This document shows, piece after piece, positions 49,194 through 58,566 of a stretch of 64,000 nt of DNA. Made by a program: the position numbers and the translations under genes. The stretch comes from Nostocoides sp. (GTDB lineage: Bacteria; Actinomycetota; Actinomycetes; Actinomycetales; Dermatophilaceae), in the NCBI GenBank assembly GCA_016702415.1, contig JADJEA010000023.1, forward strand, positions 248,001 through 312,000. The letters are read 5' to 3'. Each line of letters opens with the position of its first letter. Position 1 is the stretch's first letter. The notes below the pieces were generated by a model, which saw nothing but the letters and a program-made list of their open reading frames with translations, did no database searches and was not told where the DNA came from.

Positions 49194-50240
49194 ATGACCT
49201 ACGTCGAGAACGAGTACCAAGCCGAGGCGGGACGTTACGACGGTCGTATGCCGTACCGCCGCGTCGGCCGGTCGGGGCTGGTGTTGCCCGCGATCAGCCT
49301 CGGTCTCTGGCACAACTTCGGTGACGACGTGCCGCTGGAGCGGCAGCAGGCGATCCTGCGCCGCGCCTTCGACCTCGGAGTGACGCATTTCGATCTCGCC
49401 AACAACTACGGGCCGCCGCATGGCAGCGCCGAGCGGAACTTCGGGTCGATCTTCGCCCGCGACTTCCGGGCCTATCGAGACGAGCTGATTATCTCGAGCA
49501 AGGCGGGCTACGACATGTGGCCGGGGCCCTACGGGCAAGGCGGCGGAGGGCGGAAATATGTCATCGCCAGCTGCGACCAGTCCCTGCGTCGGATGGGGCT
49601 GGACTATGTGGACATCTTCTACAGCCACCGGTTCGACCCCGACACCCCGCTGGAGGAGACGATGTCGGCACTGGACCACATCGTGAAGTCGGGGCGGGCG
49701 CTGTATGCCGGCATCTCGTCATACAGCCCGGAGCGGACGCTGGAGGCGGCGACGATGCTGGCCGAACTCGGCACTCCGTTGCTGATCCACCAGCCGAGCT
49801 ACTCGATGCTCAACCGCTGGGTCGAGGACGGGCTGCGGGACGTGCTCGGCTCGACCGGGGTGGGGTGTATCGCCTTCAGTCCGCTGGCGCAGGGAATGCT
49901 GACCCGGAAGTACCTCGGTGGCATCCCGGAGGGCTCGCGCGCCTCGCAGGACAAGAGCCTCAGCGCCGCCCTGCTGACGGAGGAGGCCCTGAAGCACATC
50001 GCCGCGCTCGACCGCATCGCCAAGCGTCGCGGGCAGACGCTCGCCCAGATGGCCCTGGCCTGGGTGCTGCGGGACGAGCGCGTGACCTCGGCGTTGATCG
50101 GGGCCTCCAGTGTGGGGCAGCTCGAGGACAGCCTCGGGGCCGTCTCCCGCCTCGACTTCACCGACGCGGAGCTGAAGTCGATCGACAAGCACGCCGTCGA
50201 CTCGGGCATCAACCTCTGGGCTGCCTCCTCCGCCCACTGA
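49194..50240 (+). CDS. Aldo/keto reductase, YghZ/Gpr-like
   Basis: A 348-residue NADPH-dependent aldo/keto reductase very similar in pattern to E. coli YghZ (L-glyceraldehyde-3-phosphate reductase). It has LPAISLGLWHNFGDDVPLER, the catalytic tetrad regions THFDLANNYGPPHGSAE, LIISSKAGYDMWPGPYG and YVDIFYSHRFDPDTPLEET, and late VTSALIGASSVGQLEDSL. ATG 49194 is chosen by alignment with YghZ's short N terminus; the longer frame upstream is not coding. A palindromic repeat follows it. Confidence 0.88.
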   Translation: MTYVENEYQAEAGRYDGRMPYRRVGRSGLVLPAISLGLWHNFGDDVPLERQQAILRRAFDLGVTHFDLANNYGPPHGSAERNFGSIFARDFRAYRDELIISSKAGYDMWPGPYGQGGGGRKYVIASCDQSLRRMGLDYVDIFYSHRFDPDTPLEETMSALDHIVKSGRALYAGISSYSPERTLEAATMLAELGTPLLIHQPSYSMLNRWVEDGLRDVLGSTGVGCIAFSPLAQGMLTRKYLGGIPEGSRASQDKSLSAALLTEEALKHIAALDRIAKRRGQTLAQMALAWVLRDERVTSALIGASSVGQLEDSLGAVSRLDFTDAELKSIDKHAVDSGINLWAASSAH

Positions 50241-50271
50241 CCCGGGCGACATGAGCACGCCCGGGGTTCGC

Positions 50272-50344
50272 GAACTTGAGCACGCCATGTCGACTTGAGC
50301 ACGCCATATATGACGTGCTCAAGTCGACAGGGCGTGCTCAAGTT
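50272..50344. repeat. Nested palindromic repeat, copy 1
   Basis: A ~71-base element built from the 12-mer CTTGAGCACGCC and its complement, two in each orientation. The inner stem is TCGACTTGAGCACG...CGTGCTCAAGTCGA, with a matching outer stem. It aligns with copy 2 (52187-52258) at all but about six positions. It sits between convergent genes and could also act as a terminator. Degenerate half-copies flank it (about 50252 and 50354). Confidence 0.85.
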
Positions 50345-50421
50345 GGGCCTAGGGCTCAAGTTCGCCTGAGCTGGCTCACGTGGAGCGGGTGAGTTCATAT
50401 CCGCCTGGCGTCCAGCACCTT

Positions 50422-51474
50422 TCAGCCGACGGCGCTGGGCTTGTCGGAGCCCACCGAGGTATCCACTGCGACGTCGACGATCCGCTGCGGAACGGCGTCG
50501 ACGAGCCCGTGGTCGCTGCGAACGGCGGTGAACGCGTGTCCCTGGCCGTCGTCGCTACCTTCCTGCACGAGGTCCGCACTCGCGGAGTCGAAGAGGAGGT
50601 ACTGGCTGCCGGCGCGGACGGACTCATCCCGGAAGACGACCCGGATTCCGGGAGTCCCGGACGGGGTCGTCGCCTTGGCGGTGGTGACCTCGGGCAGCTT
50701 CCCGAGGGCCTCGATGGCGGCCCGGGCGACCGCGGGCGGGAGGTGGCCGGTCCGCATCAGATCGCCGACCCCGACGAAGACAGCCTCGTGTGGAGAGTTC
50801 GACCCGCTGGTATGCCGCGACAACCAGTCGAAGAGCGCCGTCGGGTCAGTCGGCAGTGCGGCCATCGCGGCGGGATTGGCCGTCGAACTCGCGGGGAACA
50901 AGTAGACCTGGGTCTGTCCCGCCGAGGTGTATTCGCCATACATCGAGCCGTCGGCACCGATCCACAGTTCCCTCACCGTGGTCACGTCAGGACCGGGGGG
51001 CGTGTCCGAACGTGGGGTCGTCGAGGGACCTGGCGTGGGGGCCGCGTGCGCCGACGGCTCTTGGGCCACGGCGTCCAGTCCGGACTGCACCTCACGGACC
51101 GTGAGGTGGGCGAACTTGCCGGCCGGGATCGGTCCCTCCTGCTGGGCTGCGGCCGTCACGGCGAGCGACGTCAACGCGGACGCTGGGGCCGCGCCTCGGG
51201 GGTCGAGCAACGACGGGCCGATGGCGAGCGCGCCGGCGGCGGCCGCAGCGACCAACCCGACGGCGAGCCAGCGCCGCCCCCTGCGCGGCGCCGGCGTCGC
51301 CGCCCGGGCCGGGGTCGCGGTGGACGCCGGGGCGGTACCTCGGGCGCGGACGACTTCGAGGAGGTGATCGGTGCGAGCGGTGTCGAAGGCGCGAGCCAGG
51401 TCCTCCTCAGCGGGCCGGGTAGCGGTCAGGATGTCGATCGGATCGGTGAGGGGCGGGTTCGAGAGAGGAGTCAT
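50422..51474 (-). CDS. Membrane-anchored sigma-associated protein (CU044_5270-like)
   Basis: A 350-residue protein co-translated with the ECF sigma upstream (ATGA overlap at 51471-51474). The cytoplasmic N terminus is LTDPIDILTATRPAEEDLAR, AFDTARTDHLLEVVRARG. A basic stretch and one membrane segment (WLAVGLVAAAAAGALAIGPS) follow. The outer domain has KFAHLTVREVQSGLDAVAQE and ELWIGADGSMYGEYTSAGQT. Such proteins are paired with actinobacterial ECF sigma factors and probably act as anti-sigma factors or signal sensors, which is inferred. It ends with the acidic/serine tail SVGSDKPSAVG. Confidence 0.7.
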   Translation of the reverse strand: MTPLSNPPLTDPIDILTATRPAEEDLARAFDTARTDHLLEVVRARGTAPASTATPARAATPAPRRGRRWLAVGLVAAAAAGALAIGPSLLDPRGAAPASALTSLAVTAAAQQEGPIPAGKFAHLTVREVQSGLDAVAQEPSAHAAPTPGPSTTPRSDTPPGPDVTTVRELWIGADGSMYGEYTSAGQTQVYLFPASSTANPAAMAALPTDPTALFDWLSRHTSGSNSPHEAVFVGVGDLMRTGHLPPAVARAAIEALGKLPEVTTAKATTPSGTPGIRVVFRDESVRAGSQYLLFDSASADLVQEGSDDGQGHAFTAVRSDHGLVDAVPQRIVDVAVDTSVGSDKPSAVG

Positions 51475-52007
51475 GGCAGATCCTTGACGAGTCGAAGGGT
51501 CGAGGGCGTGGCGTCCGGCCGGGCGGCCGGCTGCAGGTAGGAGGTCAATCGGGCCCGGCCCCGACTGATCCGGACGGTGAGGGCGCGCTCGCTGCACCCG
51601 AGAACGCGGGCGGCCTCGGCATACGACAGTCCGTCCCACGCGGTGAGGAGCAGGGCCTCGCGCTCGGCCTCCGTGCACTGTCCGAGCGCATCGATGAGCG
51701 TTGCCCGGTCGACGACGACGTCGTCCGGTTGGGCGGTTCGGGGCTCGTGCCAGAACGTCGCCACCGCATCGCGCCACAGGGCATCGGCGCGTCGCCGGCC
51801 GCGGGTGCGGTTGGCGATGGTGTTGCGCGCGGTGACGATCAGCCAGGGCAGCGGGTCCTCCGGCAGGCTCGACCCGCGCTGCCAGGCCGCGAGGAAGGTG
51901 TCGGCGACGACGTCGTCACAGTCGGCGGGGTCGATGTGGCGGCGGGCATAGGCATACACCCGGGGCGCGCAGCGGCGGAACATCTCCTCGAATCGGACGT
52001 CATCCAT
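51471..52007 (-). CDS. ECF-type RNA polymerase sigma factor
   Basis: A 178-residue sigma-70 family factor. Region 2 is FEEMFRRCAPRVYAYARRHI, DCDDVVADTFLAAWQRG, with LPWLIVTARNTIANRTRGRR. Region 4 is LGQCTEAEREALLLTAWDGL and the helix-turn-helix SYAEAARVLGCSERALTVRI SRGRARL. ATG 52007 fits the family start. It is the upstream gene of the pair with the membrane protein. The pair is bracketed by the two copies of the palindromic repeat. Confidence 0.87.
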   Translation of the reverse strand: MDDVRFEEMFRRCAPRVYAYARRHIDPADCDDVVADTFLAAWQRGSSLPEDPLPWLIVTARNTIANRTRGRRRADALWRDAVATFWHEPRTAQPDDVVVDRATLIDALGQCTEAEREALLLTAWDGLSYAEAARVLGCSERALTVRISRGRARLTSYLQPAARPDATPSTLRLVKDLP

Positions 52008-52186
52008 GGCTAGGTCGCCCGGGTGCTTTGTCGGTGGTCACGACCAGGAATGTCCGCCCCGCCCCGGATGTCACATCGGGAGCGTATGCCGCGCCGCCCT
52101 TCTACGGCAGGCCCTGTCAGCAGGCCCCAACGTGAGGAGCCCCCCCGTTTCAGCGGCCCCCCTCCGCACTTGCGCACGCCCTCGCA

Positions 52187-52258
52187 ACGTGAGCACGCCA
52201 TCTCGACTTGAGCACGCCATACATGGCGTGCTCAAGTCGACACGGCGTGCTCAAGTCG
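52187..52258. repeat. Nested palindromic repeat, copy 2
   Basis: Second copy of the element at 50272-50344. Its inner palindrome is better preserved: TCGACTTGAGCACGCCAT (52203-52220) and ATGGCGTGCTCAAGTCGA (52223-52240) are perfect 18-base arms. It lies in the 348-base gene-free gap 52008-52355 between the sigma gene and kdd. More partial copies follow (GACGTGCTCAAG near 52285, GGGCTCACGTTCC near 52310). Nothing else is seen in that gap. Confidence 0.85.
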
Positions 52259-52355
52259 GATGTCCCGCCTGTGCAAGTCCAGAAGACGTGCTCAAGTTCG
52301 TCCCCCCGGGCTCACGTTCCTCTCCCCGGGCGGGAGTTCGCCCCGCCGGGCGGGG

Positions 52356-53490
52356 TCAGTGGGAGAGGCGGGCCTGGAAGAGGGCGCGGACGTCGGCGTT
52401 GCGGCGAACCAGATCCAGGGCGTATGCCGCGTGGCCGGGGACGTACCCATTACCCACCAGCATCGTCACGTCGGCGGCCAGACCCTCCGCTCCGAGGGCG
52501 GCGGCGGCGAAGTTCGTCGCCATCGAGAAGAAGATGACGGTCCCGCCCTGGGCGGTGCACAGGATCGCGGGCTGCTCACAGCCAGGCACGTCGACGCACA
52601 CGACGGTGATATCCGCCGGGCCCCCAGCCGCCGCGACGGCCTCGGAGAGCCCGAGCGGGGAGCGGGCGTCGGCGATCACCACCGCATCGGCCAACGCCGT
52701 GGCGCGCAGCCTCTCCGCCTCGATCTCGTTGGGCACCACGGCGATTCGTCGTCCGGCGCCGGCATCCGCGGCGGCGGCGAGCGCCAGCGAGCCGGACTTG
52801 CCCGCGCCGCCGAGCACCAGGACGGTCGGGCCGTCGTGGCCCGGAGCCGGGACGGCGACCATGGACGGGGTGGGGCCGGGGGTCGTTGTGGGTGGGGTCC
52901 GCGGCATACCCCGACACAACGCGGCGGACCAGGGCGGGGGCGCCGCAGACGTCCATGACCATGAGCGCCAGTTCGGGCGCGAAGTCCTCCGGAAGCACCG
53001 CCGCGATGGATCGCCCGAAGAGGATGGCGTGACCGGCGGCAGGCACCTTCTCGTCGTGGCCGTCCCACCGCTCCAGGCCGTCGGTGACGACGAGCGGGGT
53101 GAGCGAGAGCGAGACGAGGGTGGCGACGTGATCGCCGACGGACAGACCCAACCGGGACTGCGGCCCGACCTCGGCCACCGTCCCGATGAGCATCCCGCCG
53201 GAGCCGGTGACCGGGTTCTGCATCTTCCCCCGAGTGGCGATGATGTCGAGGACCTGCGCGCGCAAGGCGGCCGCGTCCAAGACCCCGTCGTCGCCGGTGT
53301 GGCTCTCGGCCAACTGGCGATAGGACGCGGCGTCGAGGTTGAGCGTTTCGATGTCGATGCGTACCTCGTCCGGCCAGATCTCCGGGCGCGCGTCGAGCCG
53401 CCGAGCGGCCTGTGGGAGCGCCGCCTTGGCCGGGTCCAGCACGCGGTGCAGACCGACATCCGACGAGGCTCCGAGAACTGGTGACGACAC
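52356..53490 (-). CDS. kdd: L-erythro-3,5-diaminohexanoate dehydrogenase; frame broken around 52840-52910
   Basis: Kdd oxidises 3,5-diaminohexanoate to 3-keto-5-aminohexanoate in lysine fermentation. GTG 53490 (AAGGAG upstream) starts SSPVLGASSDVGLHRVLDPA, followed by IDIETLNLDAASYRQL, GKMQNPVTGSGGMLIGTVAE and VMDVCGAPALVRRV. The frame then shifts. The next frame holds the NAD-binding core TVLVLGGAGKSGSLALAAAA and AGGPADITVVCVDVPGCEQP to the stop. The switch falls in a low-complexity linker rich in G/C homopolymers. Repaired length is ~377 residues. It is divergent from kamA. Confidence 0.82.
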
Positions 53491-53579
53491 TGCAAAATCT
53501 CCTTCTCTACAGGCGTTGGACCGCAAGACTTACGTCAATGATTGGCGCAAACCGCATACCGTTGTCTATCCTGTCACGT

Positions 53580-55025
53580 ATGACAACGTCCGTCGAGCAG
53601 CCGTACGCCTATATCCGACGTCCCCTGGTCGAGCCGGACTGGACCCGGCTGCCCGGGTGGCGGGACGTCACCGAGGAGCAGTGGCGCAGCGCCCAGTGGC
53701 AGCGCGCCCACTGCGTCAAGAACGTCAAACAGCTTCGCGAGGTCATGGACGGACTCCTCACCGAGGAGTTCTATGCCGACCTCGAGCGCGACCAAGCCGA
53801 GCGCGCGACCATGTCGATGCTGCTGCCGCCGCAAATGCTCAACACGATGGTCGCCGCCACCGAGGCGCCCATGCCCACCCCGGGCGCGGAGTTCACCGCG
53901 GCGTTCCTCGCCGACCCGGTCCGCCTCTATATGCTCCCGGTCTTCAGCGACCGCCGCACCGACTGGCCCAGCCACCCCTACGCGACCCGCGACAGCCTCC
54001 ACGAGCACGACATGTGGGCGGTCGAGGGCCTGACGCACCGCTACCCGACCAAGGTCCTCGCCGAACTGTTGACCACGTGCCCGCAGTACTGCGGTCACTG
54101 CACCCGGATGGACATCGTCGGCAACTCCACCGCCCAGGTCGAGAAGATGCGGTTGACCGGCCGTCCCGCCGATCGGTATGCCGCGATGCTCGGCTACCTC
54201 CAGGCGAACCCCGCCGTCCGCGACGTCGTGGTTTCCGGCGGGGATGTGGCGAACCTCCCATGGAAGAACCTCGAGGCGTTCCTCGGTCACCTCCTGGAGA
54301 TCGACAACATCCGCGACATTCGGCTGGCGACCAAGGCCCTCATGGGCCTGCCCCAGCACTGGTTGCAGGAGGAAGTCATCGACGGTGTCGGTCGGATCGC
54401 GACCAAGGCCCGCGAGCGGGGGGTGGCGCTCGCCATACACACGCATGTCAACAACGCCGCGTCGGTGACCCCGCTGGTCGCGGAGGCGTCCAAGGCAATG
54501 CTCGCCGCCGGCGTCCGTGACGTCCGCAACCAGGGTGTCCTGATGCGCGGGGTCAATGACACCCCGGAGAAGCTGCTCGACCTGTGTTTCTCGTTGCAGG
54601 ACAACGCGATGATCACCCCCTACTACTTCTACATGTGCGACATGATCCCGTTCGCCGAGCACTGGCGGGTCTCCCTGGCCCAGGCCCAGGAGCTCCAGCA
54701 CGCGATCATGGGCTACCTGCCCGGGTTCGCCACGCCGCGGATCGTCTGCGATGTCCCCTTCGTCGGGAAGCGGTGGGTCCACCAGGTCGAGACCTATGAC
54801 CGGGTCAAGGGAATGTCGTTCTGGCGCAAGCATTACCGCACCTCGATCGAGGCGGGCGATGAGCAGGCACTCTCGCGTGAGTACGTCTATCACGACCCGA
54901 TCGACACCCTCCCCGAGGAGGGCCAGCGTTGGTGGCGCGAGCAGAGCGACCAGCTGGCCGATCACGCCGTCGCGGTCGAGCGGGCGACCGCCTCCCGAGA
55001 GGCGTCCGCGCTCGCGTTGAGCTGA
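53580..55025 (+). CDS. kamA: Lysine 2,3-aminomutase
   Basis: A 481-residue radical-SAM, PLP enzyme that converts L-lysine to L-beta-lysine, the first step of the pathway. The cluster motif CPQYCGHC is at ~residue 167-174. Other family stretches are TEEQWRSAQWQRAHCVKNVK, GLTHRYPTKVLAELLTTCP, DVVVSGGDVANLPWKNLEAF, RGVNDTPEKLLDLCFSLQDN and YYFYMCDMIPFAEHWRVSLA. ATG 53580 is preceded by a possible -10 (TATCCT, 53567-53572). It shares an 89-base divergent promoter region with kdd and is followed closely by bioB. Confidence 0.92.
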   Translation: MTTSVEQPYAYIRRPLVEPDWTRLPGWRDVTEEQWRSAQWQRAHCVKNVKQLREVMDGLLTEEFYADLERDQAERATMSMLLPPQMLNTMVAATEAPMPTPGAEFTAAFLADPVRLYMLPVFSDRRTDWPSHPYATRDSLHEHDMWAVEGLTHRYPTKVLAELLTTCPQYCGHCTRMDIVGNSTAQVEKMRLTGRPADRYAAMLGYLQANPAVRDVVVSGGDVANLPWKNLEAFLGHLLEIDNIRDIRLATKALMGLPQHWLQEEVIDGVGRIATKARERGVALAIHTHVNNAASVTPLVAEASKAMLAAGVRDVRNQGVLMRGVNDTPEKLLDLCFSLQDNAMITPYYFYMCDMIPFAEHWRVSLAQAQELQHAIMGYLPGFATPRIVCDVPFVGKRWVHQVETYDRVKGMSFWRKHYRTSIEAGDEQALSREYVYHDPIDTLPEEGQRWWREQSDQLADHAVAVERATASREASALALS

Positions 55026-55040
55026 CGCTAGGGTGGCCGG

Positions 55041-56102
55041 GTGACCGACTTCGCTGCCCTCGCCGACCAGCAGCTCGCTGGCGGCACCTTGACCGCGGAG
55101 CAGGCCCTGGCGATTCTGCGCTCCGGCGACGAGGAGCTCCTCGACCTGGTCGCCGCCGGGGCGCGCCTGCGCCGGACCCACTTCGGCAACCGCGTCAAGG
55201 TCAACTACCTCGTCAACCTCAAGTCCGGCCTCTGTCCGGAGGACTGCGGATACTGCTCGCAGCGGCTCGGCTCCGAGGCCCCGATCCTCAAGTACAGCTG
55301 GCTGAAGCCGGACGAAGCCCTGAGCCAGGCCAGCCAGGGCATCCAGGGCGGCGCGTCCCGGGTCTGCCTGGTGGCCAGCGGTCGCGGGCCCAGCGACCGC
55401 GATGTCGAGCGGGTGGGTGACATCGTCGGCAAGATCAAGGCGGACCACCCGGACGTGGAGATCTGCGCCTGCCTCGGCCTGCTCAAGGACGGCCAGGCCG
55501 ACGCCCTCCACGAGGCGGGGGTCGACGCCTACAACCACAACATCAACACCAGCGAGTCGCGCTACGCCGACATCTGCTCGACCCACACGTATGCGGACCG
55601 GGTCGGGACGATCGACGCGGCCAAGCACTCGGGCATGTCCGCCTGCTCGGGCCTGATTGTCGGCATGGGTGAGACCGACGAGGAACTCGTGGAGGCGATC
55701 TTCGCCCTGCGCGACCTCGACTCCGACTCGATCCCGGTCAACTTCCTCATGCCTTTCGAGGGCACCCCGCTCGGCCAGGACTGGAACCTGACCCCCCAAC
55801 GCGCCCTGCGCATCCTCGCCCTCGCGCGCTTCGCCTGCCCCGACCGGGAGGTGCGGATGGCCGGCGGGCGTGAGATGCACCTGCGCACCCTGCAGCCGAT
55901 GGCCCTCCACCTGGCCAACTCGTTGTTCCTCGGTGACTACCTCACCTCGCAGGGGCAGGCCGCGGCCGATGACCTCGCGATGATCGCCGACGGCGGCTGG
56001 GAGATCGTCGGTCAGGTCCCCCAGTCCCCGGACGAGCCGGCCCTGACTCATCCGGTCATCCGCGACCGCGGTGCCGGAACGACCGCCTCGGCCAACGCCT
56101 GA
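55041..56102 (+). CDS. bioB: Biotin synthase
   Basis: A 353-residue radical-SAM enzyme that inserts sulfur into dethiobiotin. The cluster motif is GLCPEDCGYCSQRLGS (CxxxCxxC, ~residues 63-70). The [2Fe-2S]-site and substrate regions are AYNHNINTSESRYADICSTH, GMSACSGLIVGMGETDEEL and MPFEGTPLG. GTG 55041 starts 15 bases after the kamA stop. It heads the biotin operon bioB-bioA-bioF-bioD, the last three joined by one-base gaps or GTGA overlaps. Confidence 0.95.
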   Translation: MTDFAALADQQLAGGTLTAEQALAILRSGDEELLDLVAAGARLRRTHFGNRVKVNYLVNLKSGLCPEDCGYCSQRLGSEAPILKYSWLKPDEALSQASQGIQGGASRVCLVASGRGPSDRDVERVGDIVGKIKADHPDVEICACLGLLKDGQADALHEAGVDAYNHNINTSESRYADICSTHTYADRVGTIDAAKHSGMSACSGLIVGMGETDEELVEAIFALRDLDSDSIPVNFLMPFEGTPLGQDWNLTPQRALRILALARFACPDREVRMAGGREMHLRTLQPMALHLANSLFLGDYLTSQGQAAADDLAMIADGGWEIVGQVPQSPDEPALTHPVIRDRGAGTTASANA

Positions 56103-56103
56103 G

Positions 56104-57433
56104 GTGGGGCCCGAGGACGTCCTCGCGCGAGACCGGGGGCTGCTTTGGCACCCCTACGCCCCCCTGGACAGCCCGCCGCTGTATGCCGTGACCGCCGCCT
56201 CCGGGGTCTGGCTCGACCTCGTGGCCCAGGACGGGGCCGCCTTCCATGTCCGGGACGCAATGAGCTCGTGGTGGGCGGCGCTGCACGGCTATCGCCATCC
56301 CGCGCTGGACAAGGCGCTCCACGACCAGGTCGACAGCTTCGCGCATGTGATGTTCGGCGGGTTGACGCATGAGCCCGCCGTGCGGCTCGCCGAGGCCCTC
56401 GTCGCCCTGACCCCGCCGGGGCCTGGACCACGTCTTCCTCGCCGACTCCGGATCGGTGTCGGTCGAGGTGGCGCTCAAGGTCGCCCTTCAGTACCAGCGG
56501 GCGCGCGGCCGGGGGCGGCGCACCGGCTTCGTGGCGTTGCGCGGTGGCTATCACGGCGACACCCTGGGGGCGATGAGCGTCTGCGATCCGGTGGACGGGA
56601 TGCATGCGGACTTTCCGGATTATGTTCCGGCACAGCAGTTCTTGCCCCGGCCGCCGCGCGCCTGGCGGGAGGGTGGCGATCTGGTCAGTGACCCGGCCGA
56701 GGTCGCGCAGTGGATTGCGGAAGCCGAGCAGATCGTCGCCCGCGCAGCCGATGAGGTTGCGGGGATCATCGTCGAACCGGTCCTCCAGGGGGCGGGCGGG
56801 ATGTTCGCCTACGCCCCCGAGGCGCTGGTCGCGCTGCGGGGGTGGGCCACGGCATACGACCTGGTGTTGATCGCCGACGAGATCGCGACGGGATTCGGCC
56901 GCACCGGCCGGTTCTTCGGATGTGACTGGGCCGCAGTGGTTCCCGACGTCATGTGCGTCGGGAAGGCCTTGACCGGAGGCACGATGACGCTCGGTGCCGT
57001 CGTCGTCTCGACGGCCGTCGCCGAGGTCATCGGGGCATCGGAGCATCGGGCGCTGCTGCACGGGCCGACCTTCATGGGCAACCCCCTCGCGTGCGCAGTC
57101 GCCACCGCCTCGATCGACCTCGTCACCCGGTCGTGGGCGACCGACGTGCCCCGGATCGAAGCGGCTCTGTCCGCGGCCCTCGCCCCCGCTGCCGACCTCG
57201 CCGTGGTCGCCGAGGTGCGCGTGCTCGGCGCGGTCGGTGTCATCGAACTCACCGAGCCCGTGGAGATCCCGCTGGTCACCCGGGCGGCCCTCGAACGTGG
57301 CGTCTGGGTACGGCCGTTCCGGCGGCTCGTCTACACGATGCCCCCCTATGTCTGCACCGACGCGGACATCGCCGTCATCGGCGCCGGCATGATCGGTGCC
57401 GTCGCCCACGTCCACGGCGGGGTCACCCGGTGA
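56104..57433 (+). CDS. bioA: Adenosylmethionine-8-amino-7-oxononanoate aminotransferase; frame broken at 56418-56424
   Basis: A PLP-dependent class III aminotransferase that makes 7,8-diaminopelargonate. GTG 56104 starts one base after bioB stops. It reads LLWHPYAPLDSPPLYAVTAA, DAMSSWWAALHGYRHPALDK and THEPAVRLAEALVALTPPG. There one extra base in GGGGCC (56418-56424) shifts the frame. The continuation LDHVFLADSGSVSVEVALKV, then ALRGGYHGDTLGAMSVCDPV and LIADEIATGFGRTGRFFGCD, is canonical. The PLP lysine follows in CVGKALTGGTMTLGAVVVS. Repaired length is ~442 residues. It overlaps bioF by GTGA. Confidence 0.92.
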
Positions 57434-58566
57434 GCGCGTCGATGGATGCCTGGCTGGCGGGCCGGGCGGCGTGGCGGGCGGAACGCGGCATCCACCGCGG
57501 CACCCGGACCCGGGCCGGGATCGTCGACCTCGCGTCCAACGACTACCTCGGGCTGGTGCGGGATCCCCGGGTGCTGGCCGCGGCGCACACGGCCCTCGAC
57601 GTCCACGGTGCCGGCGCCCGAGCGTCCCGGGTCGTGACCGGGACGACACCGGCGCACGACGACCTTGAAGCCGAGATCTGTTCTCTGACAGGACAACCCA
57701 GCGCCCTGGCGTTCGCCAGTGGGTATGCCGCCAATGTCGGCGTCATCACCGCCCTCGGCGGCCCCGACCTCCTCCTCGTGCTCGACGCCCACGTCCACGC
57801 CTCGATCCACGACGCCTCTCGGCTGAGCCGCGCGACCGTCGAGTTCGTCCCGCACGGCGACGTGGACGCCGTCGCCGCGCTCCTCGCCGGACGCACCCAG
57901 CCCCGGGCCCTGGTGGTCGTCGAGTCGGTCTACAGCGTCCTCGGGGACGCCGCCGACATCGGTGCCCTCGCGCGCGTATGCCGCGACCACGACGCCGCCC
58001 TCCTCGTCGACGAGGCGCACGGGATCGGCGTCCTCGGTGAGGGCCGCGGTGGGGTGTATGCCGCCGGCCTCGCCGCCGCCGACCACGTTTATGTCACGGC
58101 GACGATGAGCAAGGCACTCGGGGCGCAGGGCGGGGCCGTCCTCGGTCCGGCAACCCTGCGCGACCACCTCGTCAACACCGCGCGCACCTTCATCTTCGAC
58201 ACAGGGCTCTCCCCCGCCGCGGCCGCCGCGGCCGCCGCGGCCTGCCGGATCGTCGCCACCGAACCCGGCCTGGTGGCCCAGCTGCACCGCAACGCGGCGA
58301 TCATCGCCGGGGAGTGCGGCATACCCCAGGCGGCCGGGCCGGTGCAGTCGATCCCGTGTCCCTCGGCGGAGGTGGCCCTGGTGACGACCGAGCGCGCGGA
58401 GGCACGCGGAGTGCTCGTCGGGTGCTTCCGGCCGCCAAGCGTGCCGGACGGCATCTCCCGGGTGCGCCTGACCGCGTCGGCGGGGCTGCCCGAGGACGTC
58501 GTCCGCGACGCGGCCCGGACCGTCCAGGCGGAGTTCCGCGCCGCCGGCGAGTCGTCGCCGCCGTGA
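57430..58566 (+). CDS. bioF: 8-amino-7-oxononanoate synthase
   Basis: A 378-residue alpha-oxoamine synthase that condenses pimeloyl thioester with alanine. Motifs are IVDLASNDYLGLVRDPRVLA, ARASRVVTGTTPAHDDLEAE, LLVDEAHGIGVLGEGRGG and the PLP lysine in VTATMSKALGAQGGAVLG. GTG 57430 overlaps the bioA stop. The C-terminal region is intact (ISRVRLTASAGLPEDVVRDA). It overlaps bioD by GTGA at 58563-58566. Confidence 0.95.
   Translation: MSASMDAWLAGRAAWRAERGIHRGTRTRAGIVDLASNDYLGLVRDPRVLAAAHTALDVHGAGARASRVVTGTTPAHDDLEAEICSLTGQPSALAFASGYAANVGVITALGGPDLLLVLDAHVHASIHDASRLSRATVEFVPHGDVDAVAALLAGRTQPRALVVVESVYSVLGDAADIGALARVCRDHDAALLVDEAHGIGVLGEGRGGVYAAGLAAADHVYVTATMSKALGAQGGAVLGPATLRDHLVNTARTFIFDTGLSPAAAAAAAAACRIVATEPGLVAQLHRNAAIIAGECGIPQAAGPVQSIPCPSAEVALVTTERAEARGVLVGCFRPPSVPDGISRVRLTASAGLPEDVVRDAARTVQAEFRAAGESSPP

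Noticed and set aside
50272..52258. CRISPR array
   Set aside because: The repeats are palindromic elements in two isolated loci without regularly spaced unique spacers, and no cas genes are present.
52208..52537. Small reading frame over the palindromic repeat (MSTPYMACSSRHG...)
   Set aside because: It is created by the palindrome and then runs antisense through kdd; no coding evidence.
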